Below are positions 20,623-28,811 of a stretch of DNA of 64,000 nt, piece after piece. Position 1 is the stretch's first letter. Every line of letters begins with the position of its first letter. The position numbers and the translations under genes were made by a program. The notes under the pieces are model-generated. The model saw only the letters and a program-made list of their open reading frames with translations, was not told where the DNA came from and ran no database searches. This stretch comes from a virus, in the IMG/VR virus record IMGVR_UViG_3300044691_000429, positions 1 to 64,000 of that record; one strand, given 5' to 3'.

Positions 20623-23003
20623 CCATGGCGGTGGCTCCGGGGACGCTGCACCGGTACGAGCCTTGGGGTTCGGCGCTTGATTTGATGGAGTGCCGGCTGC
20701 CGCAGGTCTTGCTGTCGGGGCCGGCGGGTACGGGCAAGAGCCGGGCGTGCATGGAGAAGCTGCACCTGATGGCGTTGGCGAACCCGGGGATGCGCGGGCT
20801 GATCGTCCGCAAGACGCGGGAGTCGCTGGGGTCGACGGCGCTGGTGACGTGGCGGGAGCACGTGGCGAAGGAGGCGATCGCCGCAGGCATCGTGTCGTTC
20901 TACGGGGGCTCGGCGGAGGAGCCGCCGCAGTACCGGTACGTGAACGGCTCGAAGATCATGATCGGCGGAATGGACAAGCCGACGAAGATCATGTCTTCGG
21001 AGTACGACGTCGCCTACGTGCAGGAAGCCATCGAGCTGACGACCACCGACTGGGAGAACATCACCACCCGCCTCCGGAACGGCAAGGTCAGCTTTCAGCA
21101 GCTCATAGCGGACGCCAACCCCGACATGCCCAGCCACTGGCTCAAGCAGCACTGCGACCGCGGCACGGCCCGGATGGTCCACTGCCGCCACGAGGACAAC
21201 CCCGTCCTGTTCAACGCCGACGGCACCATGACGGTCAAGGGCGAGGCGTACATGAAGCTCCTGGATGCCCTGACCGGCGTCCGGCTGCAACGCCTGCGCC
21301 ACGGCCGCTGGGTGTCCGCAGAGGGCATGATCTACGAAGGCTTCGATCCCACCATTCACCTGGTCGATCAGTTCCCCATCCCGGACAGCTGGACGCGTTG
21401 GTGGTCGGTGGACTTCGGCTTCACCAACCCGTTCGTCTTGCAGTGCTGGGCTGAGGATCCTGACGGCCGGCTGTACCTCTACCGCGAGATCTACAAGACG
21501 AAGACTCTCGTCGAGGACCACGCGAAGCGGATCCTGCGCGAAGTCACGGCCTGCACCAACTGCTGCGATTCCACGGCCGACAGCCACGACTGCTACGAGT
21601 GCGACCGGTGCGGCAAGACGTGGACCGAACCGAAGCCGCGCGCGATCATCTGCGACCACGACGCGGAGGACCGGGCGACGCTGGAGCGGCACCTGGGCCT
21701 GTCCACCAGCCCGGCGCACAAGTCGGTGTCCGACGGGATCCAGGCCGTCAACACCCGCTACAAGGTGGCCGATGACGGCCGCGCGCGGCTGTTCATCGTG
21801 CGCGGTGCGGTAGTCGAGCGGGACGAGGCGCTCGACGCGGCGAAGAAGCCGTGCTGCACAGAGGAGGAGATCCCGGGTTACGTCTGGGATCGCGGTACTC
21901 CGTCGCAACAACTCGCGGACAAGCCGCCGAAGGAAGTCCCCGTGAAGATCAACGACCACGGGTGCCTCATCGCCGGAACGATGGTGGCCACTCCCGATGG
22001 CGAGCGCCCCATTGAGTCGATACGCGCGGGAGATCTGGTGATGACCCGTCGCGGCGCCCGTTCGGTCGTGGCGGCGGGGATGACTTCGCCGGAAGCCGTC
22101 ACGGTGTCGGTCGCTTTGAGTAATGAAAGGGTCCTGACGGGCACGGGGAATCACCCGGTGTGGGTAGCGGGGAAGGGTTGGATTCGGCTGGATGCGTTGC
22201 GATATGACGATAAGCTGGTTGCATGTCAGACACCGTCGTCTTCCGGGGTATCAGCTTCCGTCGATACCCCGACTCGCCTCATCTCGCCCAGCGGAACTAC
22301 TACACCCCCGGCATTGCTGACCGTAAGCGAGGGGTGCAACACCTCCACATCGAGATCTGGAAAGCTCACCACGGGTGCGCCGTCCCTCCTGGCTGCGAGA
22401 TCCACCACGTCGACCTCAACCCCCTCAACAACGACCTCGCCAACCTGGCCTGCCTCACCGTGGCCGAACACAAGGAAGTCCACCGCGAGCAGGGAAGGGT
22501 ACGCGGACGAACGCCTGAGTTCCGCGCTCACCTTGACCGAATACGACCCCTCACTGTCAACTGGCATCAGTCAGCCGATGGACGCGAGTGGCACAAGCAA
22601 CATGCGGCTGAGCAGGGCCTCGGCCACGGTGAGCAGCGGTCTTCCGTCTGCGATCACTGCGGGGGCGGGTACGAAACCGCCGTTGTCCACCGCCTCGATC
22701 GCTTCTGCTCCAACAAGTGCAAGTCGGCGGCACGCCGCGAGAGCGGAGTCGACAACGAGCAGCGGTCTTGCGCACGATGCGGAACCGAGTTCACCGTCAA
22801 CCGCTACGCCAAGAAGGAATGCTGCGGTCGTGTCTGTGCGCAGCGTCTCCGCGTCGACAGGGCCCGCGCCGGTGTTCAACCTGACGGTCGCTGACCAGCC
22901 GGAGTACTTCGCCAACGGCGCACTAGTCCACAACTGCGACGCAAAACGGTACGTGGTCGCCGAGCTCGACTTGGTCGGCCGGCCGAACATTCGCTGGCTC
23001 TGA
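20619..23003 (+). CDS. Terminase large subunit precursor, interrupted by an intein
   Basis: 794-residue precursor; removing the intein (residues 449-772) leaves about 470 residues, a normal TerL size. ATPase: Walker A GPAGTGKS (34-41), Walker B-like VAYVQEA. A zinc-knuckle-rich segment (CTNCC ... CYECDRCG) is inserted in the nuclease domain. Nuclease: WWSVDFGFTNPF carries the first Asp, ICDHDAED the second acidic group, and INDHG plus CDAKRY, joined only after splicing, restores the third active-site motif. TerL cuts and pumps phage DNA. GTG at 20619 overlaps the upstream stop; ATG at 20625 is an equal alternative. Confidence 0.93.
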   Translation: MTMAVAPGTLHRYEPWGSALDLMECRLPQVLLSGPAGTGKSRACMEKLHLMALANPGMRGLIVRKTRESLGSTALVTWREHVAKEAIAAGIVSFYGGSAEEPPQYRYVNGSKIMIGGMDKPTKIMSSEYDVAYVQEAIELTTTDWENITTRLRNGKVSFQQLIADANPDMPSHWLKQHCDRGTARMVHCRHEDNPVLFNADGTMTVKGEAYMKLLDALTGVRLQRLRHGRWVSAEGMIYEGFDPTIHLVDQFPIPDSWTRWWSVDFGFTNPFVLQCWAEDPDGRLYLYREIYKTKTLVEDHAKRILREVTACTNCCDSTADSHDCYECDRCGKTWTEPKPRAIICDHDAEDRATLERHLGLSTSPAHKSVSDGIQAVNTRYKVADDGRARLFIVRGAVVERDEALDAAKKPCCTEEEIPGYVWDRGTPSQQLADKPPKEVPVKINDHGCLIAGTMVATPDGERPIESIRAGDLVMTRRGARSVVAAGMTSPEAVTVSVALSNERVLTGTGNHPVWVAGKGWIRLDALRYDDKLVACQTPSSSGVSASVDTPTRLISPSGTTTPPALLTVSEGCNTSTSRSGKLTTGAPSLLAARSTTSTSTPSTTTSPTWPASPWPNTRKSTASREGYADERLSSALTLTEYDPSLSTGISQPMDASGTSNMRLSRASATVSSGLPSAITAGAGTKPPLSTASIASAPTSASRRHAARAESTTSSGLAHDAEPSSPSTATPRRNAAVVSVRSVSASTGPAPVFNLTVADQPEYFANGALVHNCDAKRYVVAELDLVGRPNIRWL
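21963..22934 (+). other. Intein in the terminase nuclease motif
   Basis: 324 residues within the terminase frame. Block A starts at the nucleophile Cys: CLIAGTMVATPDGERPI. Block B is TGNHPVW (about 61-67) with the catalytic His. C-terminal blocks F/G are VFNLTVADQPEYFANGALVHN, ending His-Asn with Cys as the first downstream residue, so every splicing residue is present. Between blocks B and F the frame encodes about 215 Ser/Thr/Pro/Ala-rich residues with no endonuclease motif; that DNA encodes an HNH protein in another frame. Without it the splicing domain is only about 108 residues, near the lower limit for a mini-intein. Confidence 0.92.
22223..22894 (+). CDS. HNH homing endonuclease nested out of frame inside the intein
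   Basis: A complete 223-residue gene in another frame than the terminase. ATG at 22223 lies right after intein block B and the TGA falls inside block F. N-terminal HNH domain: GVQHLHIEIWKAHHG, IHHVDLNPLNNDLANLACL (about 60-78), AEHKEVH with metal-binding His. C-terminal zinc fingers: CDHC...CSNKC (143-166) and CARC...CCGRVC (183-205). The layout resembles free-standing or intron-type HNH homing enzymes. No good ribosome binding site precedes the ATG. By hand count, 45 of the first 60 codons end in G/C, against 38 of 60 in the terminase frame. Confidence 0.88.
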   Translation: MSDTVVFRGISFRRYPDSPHLAQRNYYTPGIADRKRGVQHLHIEIWKAHHGCAVPPGCEIHHVDLNPLNNDLANLACLTVAEHKEVHREQGRVRGRTPEFRAHLDRIRPLTVNWHQSADGREWHKQHAAEQGLGHGEQRSSVCDHCGGGYETAVVHRLDRFCSNKCKSAARRESGVDNEQRSCARCGTEFTVNRYAKKECCGRVCAQRLRVDRARAGVQPDGR

Positions 23004-23046
23004 CCCACCGTAGGGTCACCATCTGTCACACATCTGGGAGGTTGCC

Positions 23047-23214
23047 ATGGGGAAGCTCTTGGCCCACGTACCGAAGAATTTCCTGCCTTTGGCCATCTTG
23101 ACAGGAGGATTTACACTCATCGCTGTAGGCTGCGGGATAATCGGCGGTTTGGGCGTGGGTCTCGTCGTCGGTGGCGTGCTCGCGTGCGTGATGCAGGCGG
23201 TGGCGTACAGCTAG
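23047..23214 (+). CDS. Small membrane protein between terminase and portal
   Basis: 55 residues, ATG after GGGAGG. Two hydrophobic stretches: LPLAILTGGFTLIAVGCGII and GVGLVVGGVLACVMQAV. Probably inserts as a hairpin with Gly-rich helices. It is not part of a standard packaging module, so it may be a moron gene; function unknown. Confidence 0.6.
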   Translation: MGKLLAHVPKNFLPLAILTGGFTLIAVGCGIIGGLGVGLVVGGVLACVMQAVAYS

Positions 23215-23227
23215 CAGAGGGGGTCTC

Positions 23228-24700
23228 ATGGGCAGAACGCTCCTGGACCCCCTCCGCAACCTCCGCAACGCCCTCCCGACCCCCGTCCCGTTCACCGCCG
23301 GCTCCGGCTCCCCCGTCGTCAACCTCCCCTGGACGTCCCGCAACGACGCGATATCCCAGATGCGCGCCATGGGCGCCGTCGGTGCGCTCTTCGCGATCGT
23401 GCACCGCACCAGCACCAGCACCGGACAGGTCAACTGGCGCCTGTGGACGAAGTCCAAGAGCGGACTCCCCGAGGACCGCAAGGAAGTCACCCGGCACGTC
23501 GCCCTCGACCTGTGGAACAAGCCGAACGACTACTACGTGCGGCAGGAGTTCGTCGAGACCGAGCAGCAGCACATCGACCTGACCGGCGAGGGCTGGTGGG
23601 TCGTCGGCCGCAGCGGGAAGGCCACGATCCCGCTGGAACTGTGGCCCGTCCGCCCCGACCGCATGGTCCCGGTGCCGCACCCCACGGAATTCCTGTCCGG
23701 GTACATGTACCTGTCGCCCGGCGGGGAGCAGATACCGCTGCTCCGCAACCAGGTCATCCAGCTGCGCATGCCCAACCCGCTGGATCCGTACCGGGGCATG
23801 GGCCCCGTGCAGTCGATCCTCCCCGACCTCGATGCGTCCCGGTACGCGGCGGTCTGGAACCGGAACTTCTTCCTCAACAGCGCCGAGCCCGGCGGCATCA
23901 TCCAGATGGACAAGAGCCTCGATGACCGCGACTTCGACCGGCTGTCCAAGCGCTGGAACGAGCAGCACAAGGGCATCGCCAACGCCCACCGCGTCGCCAT
24001 CATCGAGCAGGGCCAGTGGGTCGACCGGAAGATCACGCAGCGGGACATGCAGTTCGCCGAGCTGCGCACCATCACCTCCGACATGATCCGTGAGGCGTTC
24101 GGCATCCCCAAGTTCGCGGTCGGCGTGATCACGGACATCAACCGGGCCACCGCCGAAGCGGCCAAGGCATGGTTCGCGGAGCAGCTGACCGTGCCGCGCC
24201 TGGAGCGCTTCAAGCAGGCGCTCAACAACGACCTCTTGCCGATGTTCGGGCCGGCCGGCGTCGGCGTCGAGTTCGACTACGACAACCCGGTGCCGCCCGA
24301 CGCGGAGACGCAGAACGCGAAGCTGACCACGCAGGCCGCCGCCGCGAAGCTCCTGCGCGAGGCCGGCTACGACCCCGACGACGTCCTGTCCGTGGTCGGC
24401 CTGCCCGCGATGCGGCACACCACGACCCTCTCCCCCACCCCGACCGGGTTCGCCGAGCAGGCCGCCGCGCTCCTCGCGAAGAACAGCCGCCCGCAGGCTG
24501 CAGCGAAGGAGTGGGTTGTCGAGGCGCATGAAGACGGAGACGTCTGTCAGCCGTGTCACGACAACGACGGCCACACCTACGCCACTCAGGCCGACGCCTA
24601 CGCGGACTACCCGGGCGGCTCCGGCTACATCAAATGCCTCGGCGCGAAGAACTGCCGCTGCAAGATCGTCACACGCGGAAAGGCCAGCGACGATGCCTAA
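23228..24700 (+). CDS. Portal protein (HK97-type)
   Basis: 490 residues. GAVGALFAIVHRTSTSTGQV, VALDLWNKPNDYY, EGWWVVGRSG, QVIQLRMPNP and GIPKFAVGVITDINRATAEA are the segments seen in actinophage HK97-family portals; the wing-stem region with ELRTITSDMIREAFG is typical. The C-terminus adds CQPCHDNDGHTYATQAD and a Cys-rich end, like the MuF-type extension of some portal proteins. It forms the dodecameric DNA channel. Ribosome binding site AGAGGGGG, ATG start. Confidence 0.88.
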   Translation: MGRTLLDPLRNLRNALPTPVPFTAGSGSPVVNLPWTSRNDAISQMRAMGAVGALFAIVHRTSTSTGQVNWRLWTKSKSGLPEDRKEVTRHVALDLWNKPNDYYVRQEFVETEQQHIDLTGEGWWVVGRSGKATIPLELWPVRPDRMVPVPHPTEFLSGYMYLSPGGEQIPLLRNQVIQLRMPNPLDPYRGMGPVQSILPDLDASRYAAVWNRNFFLNSAEPGGIIQMDKSLDDRDFDRLSKRWNEQHKGIANAHRVAIIEQGQWVDRKITQRDMQFAELRTITSDMIREAFGIPKFAVGVITDINRATAEAAKAWFAEQLTVPRLERFKQALNNDLLPMFGPAGVGVEFDYDNPVPPDAETQNAKLTTQAAAAKLLREAGYDPDDVLSVVGLPAMRHTTTLSPTPTGFAEQAAALLAKNSRPQAAAKEWVVEAHEDGDVCQPCHDNDGHTYATQADAYADYPGGSGYIKCLGAKNCRCKIVTRGKASDDA

Positions 24701-25880
24701 GACCCGAAGCCGGCCGAGCATGCGGCAGTCCCGCGAGTGGTACAGCCTCCGCAACTCCGGTGCGACCACCGCCGAGCTCTACATCTATGACGAGATCGGC
24801 TACTGGGGCACGACCGCGAGCGACCTGGTGGCGGCCCTGTCGGAACTGCGGGGCGTTACCGCCATCGACGTCCACGTCAACTCCCCCGGCGGGGACGTCT
24901 TCGACGGCATCGCGATCATGAATTGCCTGCGGGCGTGCGCCGCGACCGTCACCGTCTACGTGGACGGCATCGCCGCCAGCATCGCCTCCGTCATCGCGAT
25001 GGCCGGCGACCGCATCATCATGGGCCCCCACTCGCAGCTCATGATCCACGACGCGTCCGGGCTGTGCCTGGGCAACGCCGAGGACATGACCGAGATGGCC
25101 ACGATGCTGAACTTCCAGTCCGACAACATCGCCGCCGTGTACGCCGAACGGACGGGCGGCACGGTGGAGGACTGGCGGGCGAAGATGTCCGTCGAGTCCT
25201 GGTACACCGCCGAGGAGGCGGTGGCTGCGGGGCTGGCCGATGAGGTGGCGCAGCGCCCCGCACCCGCTGCGCCCGGCGTGCCGATGGACAAGGCGTGGGA
25301 CCTCACGATGTTCGCCTACGCCGGCCGGGAGAAAGCCCCGGCGCCTGTCGTCGCGAAGGCTCCACCGGAGACGGTTGAAGTGAAGCCGGCCGTAGGCGAG
25401 CACGTCCTGACCCCGGCCGACGTGAAAGCCGCCGCTCCGTCCGAGCAGGCCAAGCCGGCGCTCACGATCAACATCGCGGAAGCTCTCGACGCGGAAACCG
25501 TCGAAGCGCTGCGGGCCGCGGTGCGCGATCGGGGCGCTGCCGCGGCCGTCGCAGAGTTCGGTATCTCTTTCACCTCCGAAGGCGTCCCGATCGAGCCCGT
25601 GGGGACGGGGCCGGACGGGACCGCCGCCGGCCAGGAGCCTCCCCCCGCGCCTGAGTCGGCGGCGCCCACCGAGCCCGAGGCCGCAGAGGCCCTCCTGGTC
25701 GTGCCCGGCGAAGACATCGCCACCCCGGAGACCGAACCGGCACCCGTCATCGAGCCCGAGCTCGAAGAAGAGCCCGAGCGACCCGACTCGTGGGCGGCAG
25801 CCGTCGCCCGCCTCACCACACCCCCCGCAGAGCCCACCGTGGGCGACCTGCTCGCTGCCCTCAGGGAGGCATCGCTGTGA
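24693..25880 (+). CDS. ClpP-like prohead protease, with long C-terminal extension
   Basis: 395 residues. The N-terminal ~190 are ClpP/S49-like: VNSPGGDVFDGIAI oxyanion loop, VDGIAASIASVIAMAG with catalytic Ser about residue 96, LMIHDASG with catalytic His about 118. The acidic, Pro/Glu/Ala-rich C-terminus, ending in a helix (VGDLLAALREASL), is probably a scaffold, as fused protease-scaffolds are common in phages. It overlaps the portal gene by 8 bases and the capsid gene by 4. It matures the procapsid. Confidence 0.88.
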   Translation: MPKTRSRPSMRQSREWYSLRNSGATTAELYIYDEIGYWGTTASDLVAALSELRGVTAIDVHVNSPGGDVFDGIAIMNCLRACAATVTVYVDGIAASIASVIAMAGDRIIMGPHSQLMIHDASGLCLGNAEDMTEMATMLNFQSDNIAAVYAERTGGTVEDWRAKMSVESWYTAEEAVAAGLADEVAQRPAPAAPGVPMDKAWDLTMFAYAGREKAPAPVVAKAPPETVEVKPAVGEHVLTPADVKAAAPSEQAKPALTINIAEALDAETVEALRAAVRDRGAAAAVAEFGISFTSEGVPIEPVGTGPDGTAAGQEPPPAPESAAPTEPEAAEALLVVPGEDIATPETEPAPVIEPELEEEPERPDSWAAAVARLTTPPAEPTVGDLLAALREASL

Positions 25881-27325
25881 TCGGAACCAAGCCCACCCCC
25901 GGGCAGCGCCACAAGCTCCACCGCATGGGCGTCAGTGCCCGCCGCGTCGGCCGCACCTTCAACCGGGCGACGCTGCCGGTGCCGAAGAACGCCGCCGAGC
26001 TCGAAGAGATGCTCAACGACGGCGCCAAGTCGCAGGAGATCCTCAAGGACAAGGAGTCCCTGAAGAACTTCATCACCGACTACGCCAAGGAGCAGCAGGG
26101 CGACGGCACCGAGCTGCGGCGCACCATCACCGACGAGACCACGCGCGTCCTGACGCAGATGCTGAAGGAGAAGGAGGTCTCCGACAAGGAAGCCGACGGC
26201 ATCCGCCGCCTGAACCTGGACCCGCAGACTCGCCCGGTCAACATGCTGACCAGCCACCGGCAGGCCGCGGCGTACAACCCGAAGGCCAGCGGTGCGGTCC
26301 TCGACAAGGAGTTCAAGTCGGCGGCGGAATTCTTCGCGACCGCCTGGCACCTGAACCCGAACCCCGAGGCGCGCGGGCGGATGGAGTCGCTCCGCAACGC
26401 GTACAGCAGCACGGTTCCGGCCGACGGCGGGTTCCTCGTCCCGGAGACGCTGCGGTCCCAGCTGCTCCAGATCGCGCTGGAGATGGCCATCATCCGGCCG
26501 CGCGCGACGGTCGTCCCGATGGAGACGGCCCGCGTGCCGTTCCCGATGATCGACGTCACGAGCAACCAGCTCTCCGTCTTCGGCGGGATGGTGGCCTTCT
26601 GGGGCGAGGAGGGCGCGGCCCTCATCGACTCCTCGGCGAAGTTCGGGCGGGTCGTCCTGGACGCGAAGAAGCTGACGGGCCTGAGCATCGTCCCGAACGA
26701 GCTGCTCACCGACTCGCTGCTGTCGTTCGCGGCGCTGATCGAGGCGCTGTGGCCGAAGGCGCTGGCGTTCTACGAGGACATCGGTTTCCTGACCGGGTCC
26801 GGCGTCGGCGAGCCGCTCGGCGCGCTCGGCAACCCGGCGACCGTCGCTGTCGCTGCCGAGTCCGGCCAGGCGTCTGGCACCATCCAGCTCGAAAACATCA
26901 TCAAGATGTACGCCCGCATGCTCCCGAGCTCGCTGGGCCAGGGCGTGTGGCTGGCCACCCCCGAGGCGTTCCCGCAGCTCATGACCATGGCACTGTCGGT
27001 GGGCACCGGCGGCTCCGCGGTCATGCTCACCAACGCCGCCGGGCCGGCGCCGATGACCGTCCTCGGCCGCCCGCTGATCATCACCGAGAAGGCCAAGCAG
27101 CTCGGCGCGCAGGGCGACCTCGCGTTCGTCGACCTCTCGTATTACCTCGTGGGCGACCGCCAGCAGATGACCGCGGCCAGCAGCACGGACTACAAGTTCG
27201 GCAACGACCAGACCGCGTTCCGCCTGATCGAGCGTGTCGACGGCCAGCCGTGGATCAAGTCCCCGATCACCCCGCAGAACGGCGGACCGGCCCTGTCCCC
27301 CTTCGTGGAGCTGGCTGCCCGCTAA
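25877..27325 (+). CDS. Major capsid protein (HK97 fold)
   Basis: 482 residues, GTG after GGGAGG. A helical N-terminal region (delta-like, about 1-120) precedes the HK97-fold core: YSSTVPADGGFLVPETLRSQ, MIDVTSNQLSVFGGMVAFWG, VVLDAKKLTGLSIVPNELL, IGFLTGSGVGEPLGALG and the C-terminal AFVDLSYYLVGDRQQM then AFRLIERVDGQPW. This pattern is typical of phage_capsid proteins processed by a ClpP-like protease, which is the gene just upstream. Confidence 0.92.
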   Translation: MIGTKPTPGQRHKLHRMGVSARRVGRTFNRATLPVPKNAAELEEMLNDGAKSQEILKDKESLKNFITDYAKEQQGDGTELRRTITDETTRVLTQMLKEKEVSDKEADGIRRLNLDPQTRPVNMLTSHRQAAAYNPKASGAVLDKEFKSAAEFFATAWHLNPNPEARGRMESLRNAYSSTVPADGGFLVPETLRSQLLQIALEMAIIRPRATVVPMETARVPFPMIDVTSNQLSVFGGMVAFWGEEGAALIDSSAKFGRVVLDAKKLTGLSIVPNELLTDSLLSFAALIEALWPKALAFYEDIGFLTGSGVGEPLGALGNPATVAVAAESGQASGTIQLENIIKMYARMLPSSLGQGVWLATPEAFPQLMTMALSVGTGGSAVMLTNAAGPAPMTVLGRPLIITEKAKQLGAQGDLAFVDLSYYLVGDRQQMTAASSTDYKFGNDQTAFRLIERVDGQPWIKSPITPQNGGPALSPFVELAAR

Positions 27326-27422
27326 CCCTCTCGGCCGGCGCCGGCAATCGACCCCCGGCGCCGGAGTTCGACCGGTCCGGCAGCGCCGCCCCGGACCGCA
27401 CCACAAGCGAAAGGCACGACCC

Positions 27423-27860
27423 ATGGCACAGAAGGCCCTCGGGCGCCTCTTCAACTTCACCCCCGCCGGTGACGGCACGTGGATCAACCTCAAGGACTGC
27501 GGCGGCGTCACCTTCGCCTGCTACCTGTCCGGCGCAGCGGGCGACGTGTACACCCTCCAGGAAGCCAAGGACGCCGCGGGTACCGGTGCGCAGAACCTGC
27601 CGGTCATCTCCACGTTCTGGACGAACACCGGCAACGGCACCGACGCGTGGACGATCCACTCTCAGGCTGCCGTGGCGACCGCCACCACGACCGCCACCGC
27701 TACGCAGAACGCGATGGTCGTCGAAGTCCTCGGGACCTCGCTGGACGACGGTTACAAGTTCGTGAAGCTCACGTCCACCGGCGCGGGCCTCGTCAACGTC
27801 CTGACCACGGACCTCAAAACCCAGCGCAGCCCGTCGAACCTCCCCGCGATGGGGGTCTGA
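27423..27860 (+). CDS. Probable capsid decoration or structural protein
   Basis: 145 residues, ATG after AAAGG. Beta-rich, Gly/Thr/Ala-rich sequence (GRLFNFTPAGDGTWINLKDC, VISTFWTNTGNGTDAWTIHS) without charged helices. Position right after the capsid gene is that of decoration proteins. Function inferred from place. Confidence 0.6.
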   Translation: MAQKALGRLFNFTPAGDGTWINLKDCGGVTFACYLSGAAGDVYTLQEAKDAAGTGAQNLPVISTFWTNTGNGTDAWTIHSQAAVATATTTATATQNAMVVEVLGTSLDDGYKFVKLTSTGAGLVNVLTTDLKTQRSPSNLPAMGV

Positions 27861-27862
27861 CT

Positions 27863-28336
27863 ATGAGGAAGCGCACTCTTGTAGCGACGCTCGCGGGCGT
27901 AGCCCTCATTCCGCTGATTGCTGGCATCGGCATCGCTTATGCGTCGATCCCGGCGACGGACGGCACCGTTCACGGCTGCTACCAGAGCGGCGGACTCGGT
28001 AACGGTTCGTTGTACGTCATCGACTCCGCCGCCTCCTGCCCCACCGGCTACACGGCGCTGAACTGGCAGCAGACTGCGCCCGTCGGCATCGCCGGATACC
28101 AGGTCGTCTCGCATAACTTCAGCGTTCCAGGGCCAAGGGGGCCCAGTACCTACGACGACACCGTGAGCTGCCCCGCTGGGAAGGTTGCACTGGCAGGCGG
28201 CGTGCCCGGTGCCGTCATCTCGTGGCCCACAACGGACGGCACAGGGTGGGACTTCGAAGTCAATACCCCGTCAGTCGAGGCCGGGGCCTTCTTGTCGATC
28301 AACGCCCGAGTGGCGTGCGCAACGGAAGGGGTCTGA
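27863..28336 (+). CDS. Secreted protein inside the head module
   Basis: 157 residues. MRKRTLVATLAGVALIPLIA then GIGIAYASIPA is a clear Sec signal peptide with cleavage expected near residue 31. The mature part has paired Cys (HGCYQSGG, ASCPTGYTALNW, VSCPAGKVALAGG, VACATEG), likely disulfides, and resembles repeats of exported actinobacterial cell-surface proteins. A signal peptide is out of place in virion assembly, so this may be a moron gene acting at the host surface. Confidence 0.75.
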   Translation: MRKRTLVATLAGVALIPLIAGIGIAYASIPATDGTVHGCYQSGGLGNGSLYVIDSAASCPTGYTALNWQQTAPVGIAGYQVVSHNFSVPGPRGPSTYDDTVSCPAGKVALAGGVPGAVISWPTTDGTGWDFEVNTPSVEAGAFLSINARVACATEGV

Positions 28337-28337
28337 C

Positions 28338-28811
28338 ATGGCCTCCGGAGTTCCGGGCCGCGACCAGCGGAAGCTGCTGTTCGGCACGAAGGTCGAGGAG
28401 CCGGCGGCCGTGCTGCCTGCGACCGCCACCGCGCACATTTTCACCGTCGCGGGCGGCCGGGTCATCGTCACGAGCCTCACCGGGCAGTGCACCACGGTGT
28501 GCTCGGCGACCGCGACCACGGTGTCCGTCGGCCACACCCCGCTCACCGGCACCGCGTCGGTGAGCGCTCTGGCCACGGCGAGCAGTGTCGCCTCGGCGGA
28601 GGTCGGGTCGCTGGTGTCCCTGCCGATCACCAAGGGCGCGCTGCTCGTCAACCTCTTCGCTGGCGGGTCGGCTCAGGCCCCGGGGTCAGGCGGCTACGTC
28701 GTGCCCCCGGGTCAGATCGACATCGTCACCAGCGCCACGAACACCGGGGCGTTCAAGTGGACGCTGACCTACGTGCCGCTGGACGACGGCGCCACGGTGG
28801 TGGCCGTCTGA
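28338..28811 (+). CDS. Structural protein, head-module hypothetical
   Basis: 157 residues. Beta-rich with IFTVAGGRVIVTSLTGQCTT and PPGQIDIVTSATNTGAFKWT. It resembles the style of phage head-decoration proteins, and one base separates it from the secreted protein. Function inferred from place. Confidence 0.55.
   Translation: MASGVPGRDQRKLLFGTKVEEPAAVLPATATAHIFTVAGGRVIVTSLTGQCTTVCSATATTVSVGHTPLTGTASVSALATASSVASAEVGSLVSLPITKGALLVNLFAGGSAQAPGSGGYVVPPGQIDIVTSATNTGAFKWTLTYVPLDDGATVVAV

Noticed and set aside
20583-22154. 500-codon minus-strand frame opposite the terminase
   Set aside because: Shadow of the terminase; low-complexity and without ribosome binding site.
22223-22894. Group I intron explanation for the nested HNH gene
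   Set aside because: The terminase frame runs open through the whole insert and has protein-splicing blocks at both ends, so an RNA intron is not needed.
25316-27511. 731-codon minus-strand frame opposite protease and capsid
   Set aside because: Antisense mirror of well-recognised structural genes.
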